This document shows, piece after piece, positions 1-5,697 of a stretch of 6,994 nucleotides of DNA (position 1 is the stretch's first letter; the number at the start of each line of letters is the position of its first letter). The stretch comes from CAYOXX01 sp964408025 (GTDB taxonomy: Bacteria > Acidobacteriota > DATKUA01), in assembly GCA_964408025.1 (NCBI GenBank), contig CAYOXX010000119.1, forward strand, positions 1-6,994, in the 5' to 3' direction. The translations under genes and the position numbers were made by a program. The notes below the pieces were generated by a model. That model searched no databases. It was not told where the DNA came from and worked only from the letters and a program-made list of their open reading frames with translations.

Positions 1-402
1 GATCAGGACCTCGGTGATGTCCAGCGCCTGCTCGCCGCTGTCGGGCTGGCTGATCAGCAGGTTCTCGACGTCGCAGCCGAGGTTGCCGGCGTAGACCGGG
101 TCGAGCGCGTGCTCTGCGTCGACGAAGGCGACCATGCCGCCCGCCTTCTGCGCCTCGGCGGCGATGTGCAGCGCCAGCGTCGTCTTGCCGCCGGCCTCGG
201 GACCGTAGATCTCGGTTATCCGGCCGCGCGGCACGCCGCCGACGCCGAGGGCCGCGTCCAGGCTCAGGCACCCGGTCGAGATGGAGGCGATGCTGAGGGC
301 GTCCTTGCTGCCCAAACGCATGATCGAGCCCTTGCCGAACTGGCGCTCGATCTGCAGCAGGGCATTCTCTATCGCCTTCGCACGGTCATCGGGCGTGCCC
401 AT
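1..402 (-). CDS. recA: RecA recombinase, N-terminal part (cut by window edge)
   Basis: RecA is the ATP-dependent cytoplasmic recombinase that coats single-stranded DNA, performs strand exchange and triggers LexA cleavage in the SOS response. The 134 visible residues run from the start to just beyond the catalytic region, out of about 350 in a full protein; the rest lies left of base 1. The reading starts MGTPDDRAKAIENAL. It contains the family segments QFGKGSIMRLG (21-31), VPRGRITEIYG (57-67), a Walker A loop GPEAGGKTT (67-75, Lys73), FVDAEHALDP (93-102, with the catalytic-type Glu97) and SQPDSGEQAL (118-127). The ATG is supported by AAGGAG seven bases upstream (410-415). Two details differ from the common form: Walker A has Ala-Gly where most RecA have Ser-Ser or Ser-Gly, and residue 45 is Cys in TGCLSLD where Ser is usual. 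The frame is intact. It is transcribed away from the DUF885 gene. The identification is close to certain. Confidence 0.98.
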   Translation of the reverse strand, partial: MGTPDDRAKAIENALLQIERQFGKGSIMRLGSKDALSIASISTGCLSLDAALGVGGVPRGRITEIYGPEAGGKTTLALHIAAEAQKAGGMVAFVDAEHALDPVYAGNLGCDVENLLISQPDSGEQALDITEVLI

Positions 403-460
403 CTTCTCGCTCCTTTTCCACGATATCCGGGATGGATTTATGCAGTTACGTCGTCGAGGC

Positions 461-490
461 AGTGTAGGCCAGCGCGGCGCGTCTAGTCAA
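461..490 (-). promoter_or_regulatory. Candidate sigma70 promoter of recA
   Basis: Reading the minus strand, TTGACT (485-490) and TACACT (461-466) are separated by 18 bases. They match the -35 and -10 consensus hexamers at 5 and 4 positions. Transcription would start near 454, giving a leader of about 50 bases before the recA ATG at 402. Position and quality fit the main recA promoter. This is a sequence match only. Confidence 0.6.
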
Positions 491-493
491 GAC
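481..493. promoter_or_regulatory. Palindrome over recA -35: candidate operator
   Basis: GTCT-N5-AGAC is a perfect inverted repeat with 4-base arms. It covers the -35 hexamer of the candidate recA promoter. A repressor bound here would block RNA polymerase, so LexA is the natural suspect given known recA regulation. The motif is not one of the well-known LexA boxes: it matches neither the enterobacterial CTGT-N8-ACAG nor the Gram-positive GAAC-N4-GTTC. On the minus strand a CTGT half-site does begin at the base next to it. Short arms make chance possible. Confidence 0.3.
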
Positions 494-575
494 AGGCCAG
501 CTCCTGCCGCTGAGCGAGCGACGTTTGGGGCCACGCTTTGGCAGCCTTGAGGGCGCGCTGAAAGCTGTGGACGGG

Positions 576-596
576 TTGCGTCGAGAGTTTTGCGTC
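576..596. repeat. Direct repeat TTGCGTC, 14-base period
   Basis: TTGCGTC occurs at 576-582 and again at 590-596, start to start 14 bases, with 7 bases between. It lies in the divergent intergenic region, about 90 bases upstream of the recA -35 and 95 upstream of the candidate DUF885 promoter. It could be a tandem half-site for an activator. Seven bases twice is weak evidence. Confidence 0.3.
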
Positions 597-670
597 AAAC
601 CTACCCTCGAATGTTTACGGCCGGCCCCCTTTTGATAAACAACAAAGGAATTACGGAGAGTTGTAGCGGT

Positions 671-697
671 TTGAGAAAGGGGCGTATGGCGTATTAC
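671..697 (+). promoter_or_regulatory. Weak candidate promoter of DUF885 gene
   Basis: TTGAGA (671-676) and TATTAC (692-697) are spaced by 15 bases, shorter than the preferred 16-18. Each hexamer matches consensus at 4 positions. It lies about 70 bases before the chosen DUF885 start. I found no better pair between 540 and 760, so the true promoter may use another sigma factor. Confidence 0.22.
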
Positions 698-747
698 AGA
701 AGCATGATTGATACCCGAAGTAATGTGCCGGGAGCTACTATCAATCC

Positions 748-760
748 GGAGGGGAGGGGA
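748..760 (+). promoter_or_regulatory. Ribosome-binding site fixing DUF885 start at 765
   Basis: The purine run GGAGGGGAGGGGA ends four bases before ATG 765. It can pair with the anti-Shine-Dalgarno in two registers. This ATG also begins directly with a signal peptide, which decides against the in-frame upstream starts, including 708, that would put charged residues in front of it. Confidence 0.75.
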
Positions 761-764
761 TCGA

Positions 765-2600
765 ATGTTCAGAACAGTAATACTAATTCTGACTCTTCTG
801 GCCTCGCTATTCGCCCCGCCGCAGGTTTTCGCTACCCAGGAAGTAATCCCGACTCAAGAGGAATCCGCCCAGGAGTCCGCGCGCGTCAATGAATTCTTCA
901 ACCAGGTTCTCCACCAGCTCTATCTGCGCAGCCCGATTATTCAAACGTCCTACGGTGACAGGTCGCGCTACGGCGAATGGGATGACTTCTCGGACAGTGC
1001 GGTTGTGGAGGAGATGAGGATCTGGCGGGACAGCTTGGCGACGCTGCACAGCGATTTCAATTGCGATATCCTTGATTACCAAACCCAAATCAGCTACCGG
1101 CTTTTCGAGAATTACGCCCGGCAGCAGCTGTTGTTCTTCGAATACCGATTCCACAGGTACCAGATACATCATCTATTCGGGCTGCATACCGATCTGCCGG
1201 ACCTGCTTACCAACATGCACAGGATAGAGAGCTATTCCGATGCCGTCGCTTACATTTCCCGGCTGCGGGGGATAGGAGATGTTTTCGACCAGTTGATAAC
1301 CAACATGGAGACCGGTGCCGATCTGGGGGTTATCCTTCCCAGCTTCATCGTCCCGCAGGTGATCGAGACGGCGCAGAACGTGATAACGGGCGCTCCTTTC
1401 GACGATTCCGGCGAGAACAGCGTTCTGTACGAAGACTTCACCAACAAGGTCAACGCATTGACAACCATAGGCGCTGCTGAGAGGGATGCGCTCATCGCGG
1501 ATGCGACGGATGCGCTGCTGTATTACGTCGAGCCGGCATACGAGAGCCTGATCGCATATCTGCGCGAGCTTGAGGCCGAAGCCACGGATGAGGCTGGGGT
1601 CTGGAGGTTTCCCGACGGCGATGATTACTATCGCATGTGCCTGGCGTACAGAACGACTACGAGTTTGTCCCCCCGCAAGATTCACAAGCGCGGTTTGAGG
1701 AACGTTCGCCGCATCCATCGCGAAATGAAAAAGCTGATGCAGCAGGTCGGCTTTGAAGGAGATCTGCAAGACTTCTTCGAATTCACGAGAACGGATAAGC
1801 GATTTTATTACAAGAACAACAGGCGCGGGAGGCAGCAATGTTTAAGAAGAGTCGAAGAGATAATCAGGAATATGGAGGGCCGGCTCGACGAGCTTTTTCT
1901 CAGCCTGCCCGAGGCTGAACTTGCCATCAGAGCCGTTGAACCATACCGAGAAGAGTCAGCTTCGCTGGCCTTTTATTCCCCCCCGCCTAGGGATGGCTCG
2001 GGACCTGGAGTTTTCTACATCAACCTGCATGACATGAATAACCAGCCCATTTTTGAACTCGAAGCGCTGGCTTATCACGAAGGCGTTCCGGGTCACCATC
2101 TGCAGATAGCCACCGCTCGCGAGCTCGAGTTCGACACCGTTTTCCGGACAATCGTTTCCTATACGGCCTACGCTGAGGGTTGGGCGCTATACTGCGAGCA
2201 GATCCCGAAAGAGATAGGATTCTATCAGGACCCGTATTCCGATTTCGGCCGGCTGTCGATGGAGCTGTGGCGCGCTTGCCGGTTGGTCGTCGATACCGGT
2301 ATCCATTTCAAGAAATGGACTCGCCAGGAAGCAATCGATTACTTACTCGAAAACACTCCGGCGCCTGAGAGCTACTGTGTCAAGGAGATCGACCGCTATA
2401 TCGTCAATCCTGCCCAGGCGACTGCGTACATGATAGGGATGTCGAAGATTTTCTCGCTGAGGTCCAGGGCGCAGAGAAGGCTGGGCGACGATTTCGATAT
2501 CAGGGAATTTCACGACGTGATACTGAGGAACGGATCGCTCCCTCTGGGCATCCTGGAAGAGATCGTTGAAGAATGGATCAGGTCGAAAGAGGACTCTTGA
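765..2600 (+). CDS. Secreted DUF885-family putative metallopeptidase
   Basis: The product has 611 residues, the usual size for the DUF885 family. It begins with a Sec signal peptide: Arg3, a hydrophobic run to about residue 17, then a likely cut after VFA near residue 23. No lipobox cysteine is present, so it should be periplasmic or secreted rather than a lipoprotein. The family hallmark HEGVPGHHLQ is at 438-447 (His438, Glu439, His444, His445), preceded by EALAY. A second conserved block, YAEGWALYCEQ at 469-479, offers Glu471 as a possible third ligand. The C-terminal block has EIDRYIVNPAQATAYMIG and then FHDVILRNGSLPL. Family members are predicted zinc peptidases. Here the two histidines are six residues apart, unlike classic HExxH, so metal binding is inferred from conservation. 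The substrate is unknown. GC is visibly lower than in neighbouring genes (26 of 60 bases at 1801-1860 by eye), with many ATA, AGA and AGG codons. There is no frameshift. Confidence 0.92.
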   Translation: MFRTVILILTLLASLFAPPQVFATQEVIPTQEESAQESARVNEFFNQVLHQLYLRSPIIQTSYGDRSRYGEWDDFSDSAVVEEMRIWRDSLATLHSDFNCDILDYQTQISYRLFENYARQQLLFFEYRFHRYQIHHLFGLHTDLPDLLTNMHRIESYSDAVAYISRLRGIGDVFDQLITNMETGADLGVILPSFIVPQVIETAQNVITGAPFDDSGENSVLYEDFTNKVNALTTIGAAERDALIADATDALLYYVEPAYESLIAYLRELEAEATDEAGVWRFPDGDDYYRMCLAYRTTTSLSPRKIHKRGLRNVRRIHREMKKLMQQVGFEGDLQDFFEFTRTDKRFYYKNNRRGRQQCLRRVEEIIRNMEGRLDELFLSLPEAELAIRAVEPYREESASLAFYSPPPRDGSGPGVFYINLHDMNNQPIFELEALAYHEGVPGHHLQIATARELEFDTVFRTIVSYTAYAEGWALYCEQIPKEIGFYQDPYSDFGRLSMELWRACRLVVDTGIHFKKWTRQEAIDYLLENTPAPESYCVKEIDRYIVNPAQATAYMIGMSKIFSLRSRAQRRLGDDFDIREFHDVILRNGSLPLGILEEIVEEWIRSKEDS

Positions 2601-2757
2601 ACCAAAGTCTATCGCGCCATCGCCCCTGAAAATTATCCCGGCTGGTAAGGTCTCGGCGGAAGTCCGAGCTGGAACCCTTTTCGGCACCTTTTCAATCTCA
2701 AATCAAGTAGATGTCACTAGGCTTGTGTCGTGGCTCACTGGATATCCTCGCTGCGGG

Positions 2758-2766
2758 TGGTAGAAT
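2758..2766 (+). promoter_or_regulatory. Extended -10 promoter of SGNH hydrolase gene
   Basis: TGG followed by TAGAAT (2761-2766) forms an extended -10 element; TAGAAT matches consensus at 5 of 6. A partial -35, TGGATA at 2739-2744, lies 16 bases upstream. Transcription would begin near 2773, leaving a 5' leader of about 26 bases with GGAG at 2786-2789 before ATG 2799. This suggests the gene is transcribed independently of DUF885. Confidence 0.5.
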
Positions 2767-2798
2767 TATTAGCTTGTATATCAGCGGAGTTGTGGACG

Positions 2799-4274
2799 AT
2801 GGTTTCGCCTGCACGGGTGGTAGTTCACGTTTTCCTCTTGGCCCTCTTGGCTGCTGCTGCCGTGGCCGACGACTACTACGGCCCGCCGGTGATCGATGTT
2901 TCCGGGAAGAAGAGCGTAGTCAAGGGCTCGTTCCAGGCGCCTAACCTGCGCGCGGCCACGCTGGAGATCACCAACGGCTACGGGGGCGCGGCGCGGGCCA
3001 AGTCGGTGCTCGTCAAGCTCAACGGCGTCAAGGTCTGCACCCGTGCCAACGTCAATCGGAGTATCGGCTCCGCTTCCATCCCGCTGCTGCTGGCCGCCAA
3101 GAATAAGATCAAGATCGTCGTCAAGGGCAGCGGGGCGCGAGTGCGGATTCGCGTTGTGCCGCGCGCAGCCGACTTCGACCGCCTGGTCGGCTGCGGCGAC
3201 AGCCTCCTGGCCGGCTTCCAGGACGGCTCCCTGGTCGAGACCTACCAGGTATGGGGCTTCGGCACTCAGATCGCCCGGCAGACCGGGGCCAGATTCGTGC
3301 TGCCACTGATCAGAGAGCCGGGCATTCCCCCCCGCGTCAGGATCGAGGACGGGCAGCTGATCATCCCCGATCCCGACGAGCCGCCGGGCAGGCGCAAGAA
3401 TCCGAACCAGCAGTGCGACAACCTGGCCGTCCCCGGCGCCACGGCCTGGAACACCCTGAACACCAAGAGGCTGGGCCCCAATCCCCTGTTCGAGATCATC
3501 CTCGGCGGGGAGGAGACGATGATCGACCAGGCCGCCAGGCTCGAGCCGACGTTCGTCGTCCTCTGGATCGGCGCCAATGATGTCCTCGGCATGGCCACCA
3601 GCACCGACCCGGACGACCACACCTGCCTGGAGACCTTCCGGCGCGACTACGAAACTGTGCTGCGGCGGCTGCGAGCCACCGGCGCCAGCGTCGTCGCCGC
3701 AAACCTGCCCGACGTCACAACCATTGCCGCGCTCGTAGAGCCCCCAACTTATATACAGATGACCGGGGTGCCCGCGGACGCGCTGATACTGATCAATGAT
3801 CTATTCAACTTAGACCTTTCCCCGGACGACTACCTGACGCCCGACGAGGTCGCCCGGATCAGGGCCACTGTGCGGCAGTTCAACGCCGAGATCGCCAAGC
3901 TCTGCGCCCGCTACGGCGTGCCGCTGGTCGACGCCTACACCCTCACCCGGCTCTGGGACAGCCAGGGTGTCCGCGTCGCCGGGCAGAAGCTGACGACGGA
4001 GTTCCGCGACGGGATCTTCAGCCTCGACGGCATCCACCCCTCCAACACCGCCCACGCGCTGATCGCCAACGAGTTCATCGACCTGATCAACAGCACCTAC
4101 GGCGCCGGCCTGGCTCAGATCGACGTCGCCGCTGTACTCGCCCAGGACCCCAACCGGCCGGCCTCGACTTCACCTGCGGGTATCGCCGCCCTTTCCTTCG
4201 AAGGCGATCCCCTCGGGCCGGCGCTGCGCCTGCTGCGCTCGGGGCGCAAGCCGGTCGCATCCGAGCGGCGCTGA
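2799..4274 (+). CDS. Secreted SGNH/GDSL-family hydrolase with N-terminal beta-sandwich domain
   Basis: The product has 491 residues. ATG 2799 follows GGAG by nine bases and opens a signal peptide (MVSPARVVVHVFLLALLAAAAVAD, cut near 23) with no lipobox. Residues about 30-120 form a predicted beta-rich domain with the pattern LEITNG, VLVKLNG, NKIKIVVKGSG and VRIRVV, a sandwich-like module I have seen at the front of other extracellular proteins. The catalytic domain carries the SGNH blocks: GCGDSL with nucleophile Ser135 (block I), NLAVPGA with Gly213 (block II), WIGAND with Asn260 (block III), and DGIHPS with Asp410 and His413 (block V). All four SGNH residues are present, so it is probably an active esterase or lipase-like enzyme acting outside the cytoplasm; the substrate is not readable. 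Long inserts lie between the blocks, and about 50 low-complexity residues rich in Ala, Pro and Arg follow the last helix. Codon use is GC-rich (43 of 60 bases at 3421-3480), unlike the DUF885 gene before it. Confidence 0.93.
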   Translation: MVSPARVVVHVFLLALLAAAAVADDYYGPPVIDVSGKKSVVKGSFQAPNLRAATLEITNGYGGAARAKSVLVKLNGVKVCTRANVNRSIGSASIPLLLAAKNKIKIVVKGSGARVRIRVVPRAADFDRLVGCGDSLLAGFQDGSLVETYQVWGFGTQIARQTGARFVLPLIREPGIPPRVRIEDGQLIIPDPDEPPGRRKNPNQQCDNLAVPGATAWNTLNTKRLGPNPLFEIILGGEETMIDQAARLEPTFVVLWIGANDVLGMATSTDPDDHTCLETFRRDYETVLRRLRATGASVVAANLPDVTTIAALVEPPTYIQMTGVPADALILINDLFNLDLSPDDYLTPDEVARIRATVRQFNAEIAKLCARYGVPLVDAYTLTRLWDSQGVRVAGQKLTTEFRDGIFSLDGIHPSNTAHALIANEFIDLINSTYGAGLAQIDVAAVLAQDPNRPASTSPAGIAALSFEGDPLGPALRLLRSGRKPVASERR

Positions 4275-4286
4275 CGCTGCGGCTCG

Positions 4287-4321
4287 CCGCCGGCGACATC
4301 TGGACAGCCCGGCGCCGGCGG
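4287..4321. repeat. Inverted repeat, 9-base arms, between SGNH and DUF4269 genes
   Basis: CCGCCGGCG (4287-4295) and CGCCGGCGG (4313-4321) are perfect reverse complements around a 17-base loop. No T-run follows, so it is not a standard intrinsic terminator. The loop contains the candidate -35 of the next gene. It could be a stem that ends or stabilises the upstream transcript, an operator, or a GC-rich coincidence. Confidence 0.45.
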
Positions 4322-4330
4322 GCGCATATT
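4301..4330 (+). promoter_or_regulatory. Candidate promoter of DUF4269 gene
   Basis: TGGACA (4301-4306, 5 of 6 matches to the -35 consensus) and CATATT (4325-4330, 4 of 6 to the -10) are 18 bases apart. The expected transcription start is 4336-4338, which coincides with the GTG start codon. CATATT is the only AT-rich patch in a very GC-rich spacer. Confidence 0.4.
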
Positions 4331-4335
4331 GGGGC

Positions 4336-4899
4336 GTGGACGACCCGCGACAGATCGACTGGTTCGACCTCTCCAGGCTGCTGAGCGGGACCACAACGCA
4401 ACGCTCCGCCGCCCGCGCTCTCGTACGCCTCAGGATCATGGAGCTGCTGGCCGACTACACGCCGGCGCTCTGCGGCACCGTGCCGCTGGGCTGCGACCTG
4501 CCGACCAGTGACCTCGACATCGCCTGCTGCGCCCCCCGCCTGCCGCCGTTCGCCGAGGTCCTGCGCGCGCACTTCGGAGACCAGCCGGGTTTCAAGTGCC
4601 GGAAGAAGCCGCTGGGCGGCGTCCGCTCCGTCGTCGCTCGCTTCCGCACCGGGCGCCGGCGGGTCGAGGTGGTCGGGCAGGAGCTGCCGATATTTCGCCA
4701 GCGGGCCTTCGTGCACATGCTGGCCGAGGCGCTGCTGCTCCAACGCGCCGGCCCGGAGGCGATCGGCGAGGTCCGCCGCCTCAAGCGAGAGGGGCGGACC
4801 ACGGAGGAGGCGTTCGGAGAACTCTTCGCCCTCGCCGGCGACCCCTACGAGGCGCTGGCGGCGATCTACGAGCGGGAAATCCTCGGGATCCGAGGCTGA
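4336..4899 (+). CDS. DUF4269-family nucleotidyltransferase-like protein
   Basis: The product has 187 residues, close to the family's usual length of about 175-185. The recognisable core is GTVPLGCDLPTSDLDIAC at 47-64, a nucleotidyltransferase-fold signature in which Asp59 and Asp61 would bind metal. A third acidic position, Glu111, sits in RRVEVVGQELPI. Conserved downstream segments are FVHMLAEALLLQ (125-136) and LAGDPYEALAAIY (166-178). The helix before the core (TQRSAARALVRLRIMELL) also fits the family, which favours the GTG at 4336 over ATG 4438; the latter would remove that helix. No Shine-Dalgarno lies at usable distance, and a promoter candidate predicts a transcript starting at the GTG. 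It is cytoplasmic, with no signal peptide or membrane segment. The molecular function of the family is not established, as far as I know; nucleotide transfer is inferred from the fold signature. It follows the SGNH gene by 61 bases, with nothing pointing to a shared role. Confidence 0.85.
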   Translation: MDDPRQIDWFDLSRLLSGTTTQRSAARALVRLRIMELLADYTPALCGTVPLGCDLPTSDLDIACCAPRLPPFAEVLRAHFGDQPGFKCRKKPLGGVRSVVARFRTGRRRVEVVGQELPIFRQRAFVHMLAEALLLQRAGPEAIGEVRRLKREGRTTEEAFGELFALAGDPYEALAAIYEREILGIRG

Positions 4900-4982
4900 G
4901 CCGGGGCGTGCGCAGCCATCGCGGGATCTGCCGGGAATTGGATTCGCTGCAGATCGAGATCAGGTAATGTTCAGCTGATATA

Positions 4983-5011
4983 TTGAAACAGTATTGGAGT
5001 TAGATTACTAT
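4983..5011 (+). promoter_or_regulatory. Candidate sigma70 promoter of PilZ gene
   Basis: TTGAAA (4983-4988, 5 of 6 matches) and TACTAT (5006-5011, 4 of 6) are 17 bases apart, in a local AT-rich stretch within GC-rich DNA. Transcription would start near 5018, leaving a leader of about 70 bases before the TTG start. If correct, the longer frame reading from TTG 4994 cannot be the coding start, because it would begin inside the promoter. Confidence 0.5.
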
Positions 5012-5016
5012 ATCGG

Positions 5017-5069
5017 GGAGTGCGAACTACTCCGAACTTCGTTTCCGGTGGGATCAAGTCTGCTTAGAC
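5017..5069 (+). other. Leader of PilZ transcript with two small hairpins
   Basis: Downstream of the candidate promoter, GGAGT (5017-5021) can pair with ACTCC (5029-5033), and GTCT (5058-5061) with AGAC (5066-5069). The second hairpin ends five bases before the Shine-Dalgarno GGGAG. Both are short. I see no c-di-GMP riboswitch consensus here. Confidence 0.25.
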
Positions 5070-5074
5070 AGGGT

Positions 5075-5089
5075 GGGAGTATTGCTTTG
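5075..5089 (+). promoter_or_regulatory. Ribosome-binding site and TTG start of PilZ gene
   Basis: GGGAG (5075-5079) lies seven bases before an in-frame TTG at 5087. No ATG or GTG in the frame has a comparable site before the PilZ core. The upstream in-frame TTG (4994) overlaps the candidate promoter, so TTG 5087 is the best start. Confidence 0.6.
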
Positions 5090-5563
5090 GCCAACGGTTC
5101 CGCGGAGGGAAACCGCAAGGGGAGCGGCTCCGAGGAGGTCGGCCCCTCCGAACGCAGGGAGCACGAGCGCAGGAAGCACAAGCGGATCACGTCGTTCGCC
5201 ACCCTCGTCTACCGGCCCCTGAAAAAGCTCGATGGTCAGCGGGGGGTCACCCACTACATGCCGGCCGATTCCTTCAACCTCTCGATTGGCGGCGCCCTGT
5301 TCTGCGCCAACAAGTGCATGGAAATCGGCGAGCGGATAAAGGTGAGAATCCGGCTCTTCGAAATCCTGGCCGACGACCCCGATTCGGACCTCCTGGAGAT
5401 CGCCGGCACCTCCGATCTGGTAGCGGTGGCGGAGGTTCTGCGCACGGAGGAGAATCCCGATGGCGGTTGCCGGATGGCGGTAATATTCGTCGACGTAATC
5501 GATGGCGACGTGGGGGCCCTGAACGCATTCATTGGGAAGAAGGAAGAGCACGGCGACCGCTGA
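5087..5563 (+). CDS. Stand-alone PilZ domain protein, predicted c-di-GMP receptor
   Basis: With the TTG start the product has 158 residues. The first ~20 residues are polar and low-complexity (Gly, Ser, Glu, Lys). A strongly basic stretch follows, ERREHERRKHKRI, containing the RxxxR c-di-GMP loop motif (Arg29 to Arg33). The second motif, (D/N)xSxxG, is present as NLSIGG (Asn64, Ser66, Gly69) inside SFNLSIGGALF. Strands with alternating hydrophobics continue through IKVRIRLFEIL and VAEVLRTEE to CRMAVIFVDVIDGD, ending in the usual helix near LNAFIGKK. Both ligand motifs are intact, so binding of c-di-GMP is likely; the output partner is unknown, as the protein has no second domain. The segment ADDPDSDLLEIAGTSDL (residues 95-111) looks like an acidic loop insert between strands. 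It is cytoplasmic, with no signal peptide or membrane helix. It is convergent with the sensor kinase gene and separated from it by 134 bases. The family call is firm; the start is less so. Confidence 0.88.
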   Translation: MANGSAEGNRKGSGSEEVGPSERREHERRKHKRITSFATLVYRPLKKLDGQRGVTHYMPADSFNLSIGGALFCANKCMEIGERIKVRIRLFEILADDPDSDLLEIAGTSDLVAVAEVLRTEENPDGGCRMAVIFVDVIDGDVGALNAFIGKKEEHGDR

Positions 5564-5697
5564 GCGGTTGGATTACGCGGCCGCCCTCTCCACACTACCT
5601 GCTCCCCGGGAAGTGCTCTTTGTGCTGCCCGATAGCGTAGGGGGGCTTCATGCCCTCGCAGCGAGTCGTACCGTGTGTGCCCTGGCTCTGGATCCGC

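Larger units (their letters stand above)
403..764. other. Divergent intergenic region recA / DUF885
   Basis: These 362 bases separate the divergent recA and DUF885 starts. The recA-proximal third holds the recA Shine-Dalgarno, promoter and palindrome. The middle holds a 7-base direct repeat (576-596) and the palindrome GGCCGGCC (619-626). The right part is AT-richer and holds a weak plus-strand promoter candidate (671-697) and the DUF885 ribosome-binding site. Short open frames cross it, but none has a convincing start or family signature, so I call no gene here. Confidence 0.7.

Noticed and set aside
590..892. 100-residue plus-strand open frame across the intergenic region into the DUF885 gene
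   Set aside because: It overlaps the DUF885 signal peptide in another frame, is low in hydrophobic core content and has no convincing ribosome site.
1173..1838. 221-residue minus-strand open frame inside the DUF885 gene
   Set aside because: No recognisable domain or Shine-Dalgarno; the plus-strand frame carries the DUF885 motifs.
2652..2681. Hairpin CTCGG/CCGAG followed by TTTT, as terminator of the DUF885 gene
   Set aside because: The stem has only five base pairs with a seven-base loop, and the T-run begins about ten bases after the stem, so it does not fit an intrinsic terminator.
2781..3620. Long open frame on the minus strand opposite the SGNH gene
   Set aside because: It lies wholly opposite a gene with signal peptide and catalytic motifs, shows no family signature, and long antisense frames are expected in GC-rich DNA.
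4311..4663. GGCGCCGGCGGG at 4311-4322 and again at 4652-4663, as an interspersed repeat
   Set aside because: Twelve GC-only bases recurring within a very GC-rich region are readily explained by composition, and the second copy is inside coding sequence.
4087..4743. 218-residue minus-strand open frame spanning the SGNH-DUF4269 junction
   Set aside because: Composition is dominated by Arg, Ala, Pro and Gly, as expected for a shadow frame, and it overlaps two well-supported genes.
5017..5069. c-di-GMP riboswitch in the leader of the PilZ gene
   Set aside because: The leader is only about 70 bases and I see none of the conserved GEMM core bases; only short simple stems are present.
5641..5657. 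Hairpin GGGGGC/GCCCTC between the convergent PilZ and kinase genes, as a bidirectional terminator
   Set aside because: It includes a G-T pair and has no T-run on either strand; I could not support termination here.
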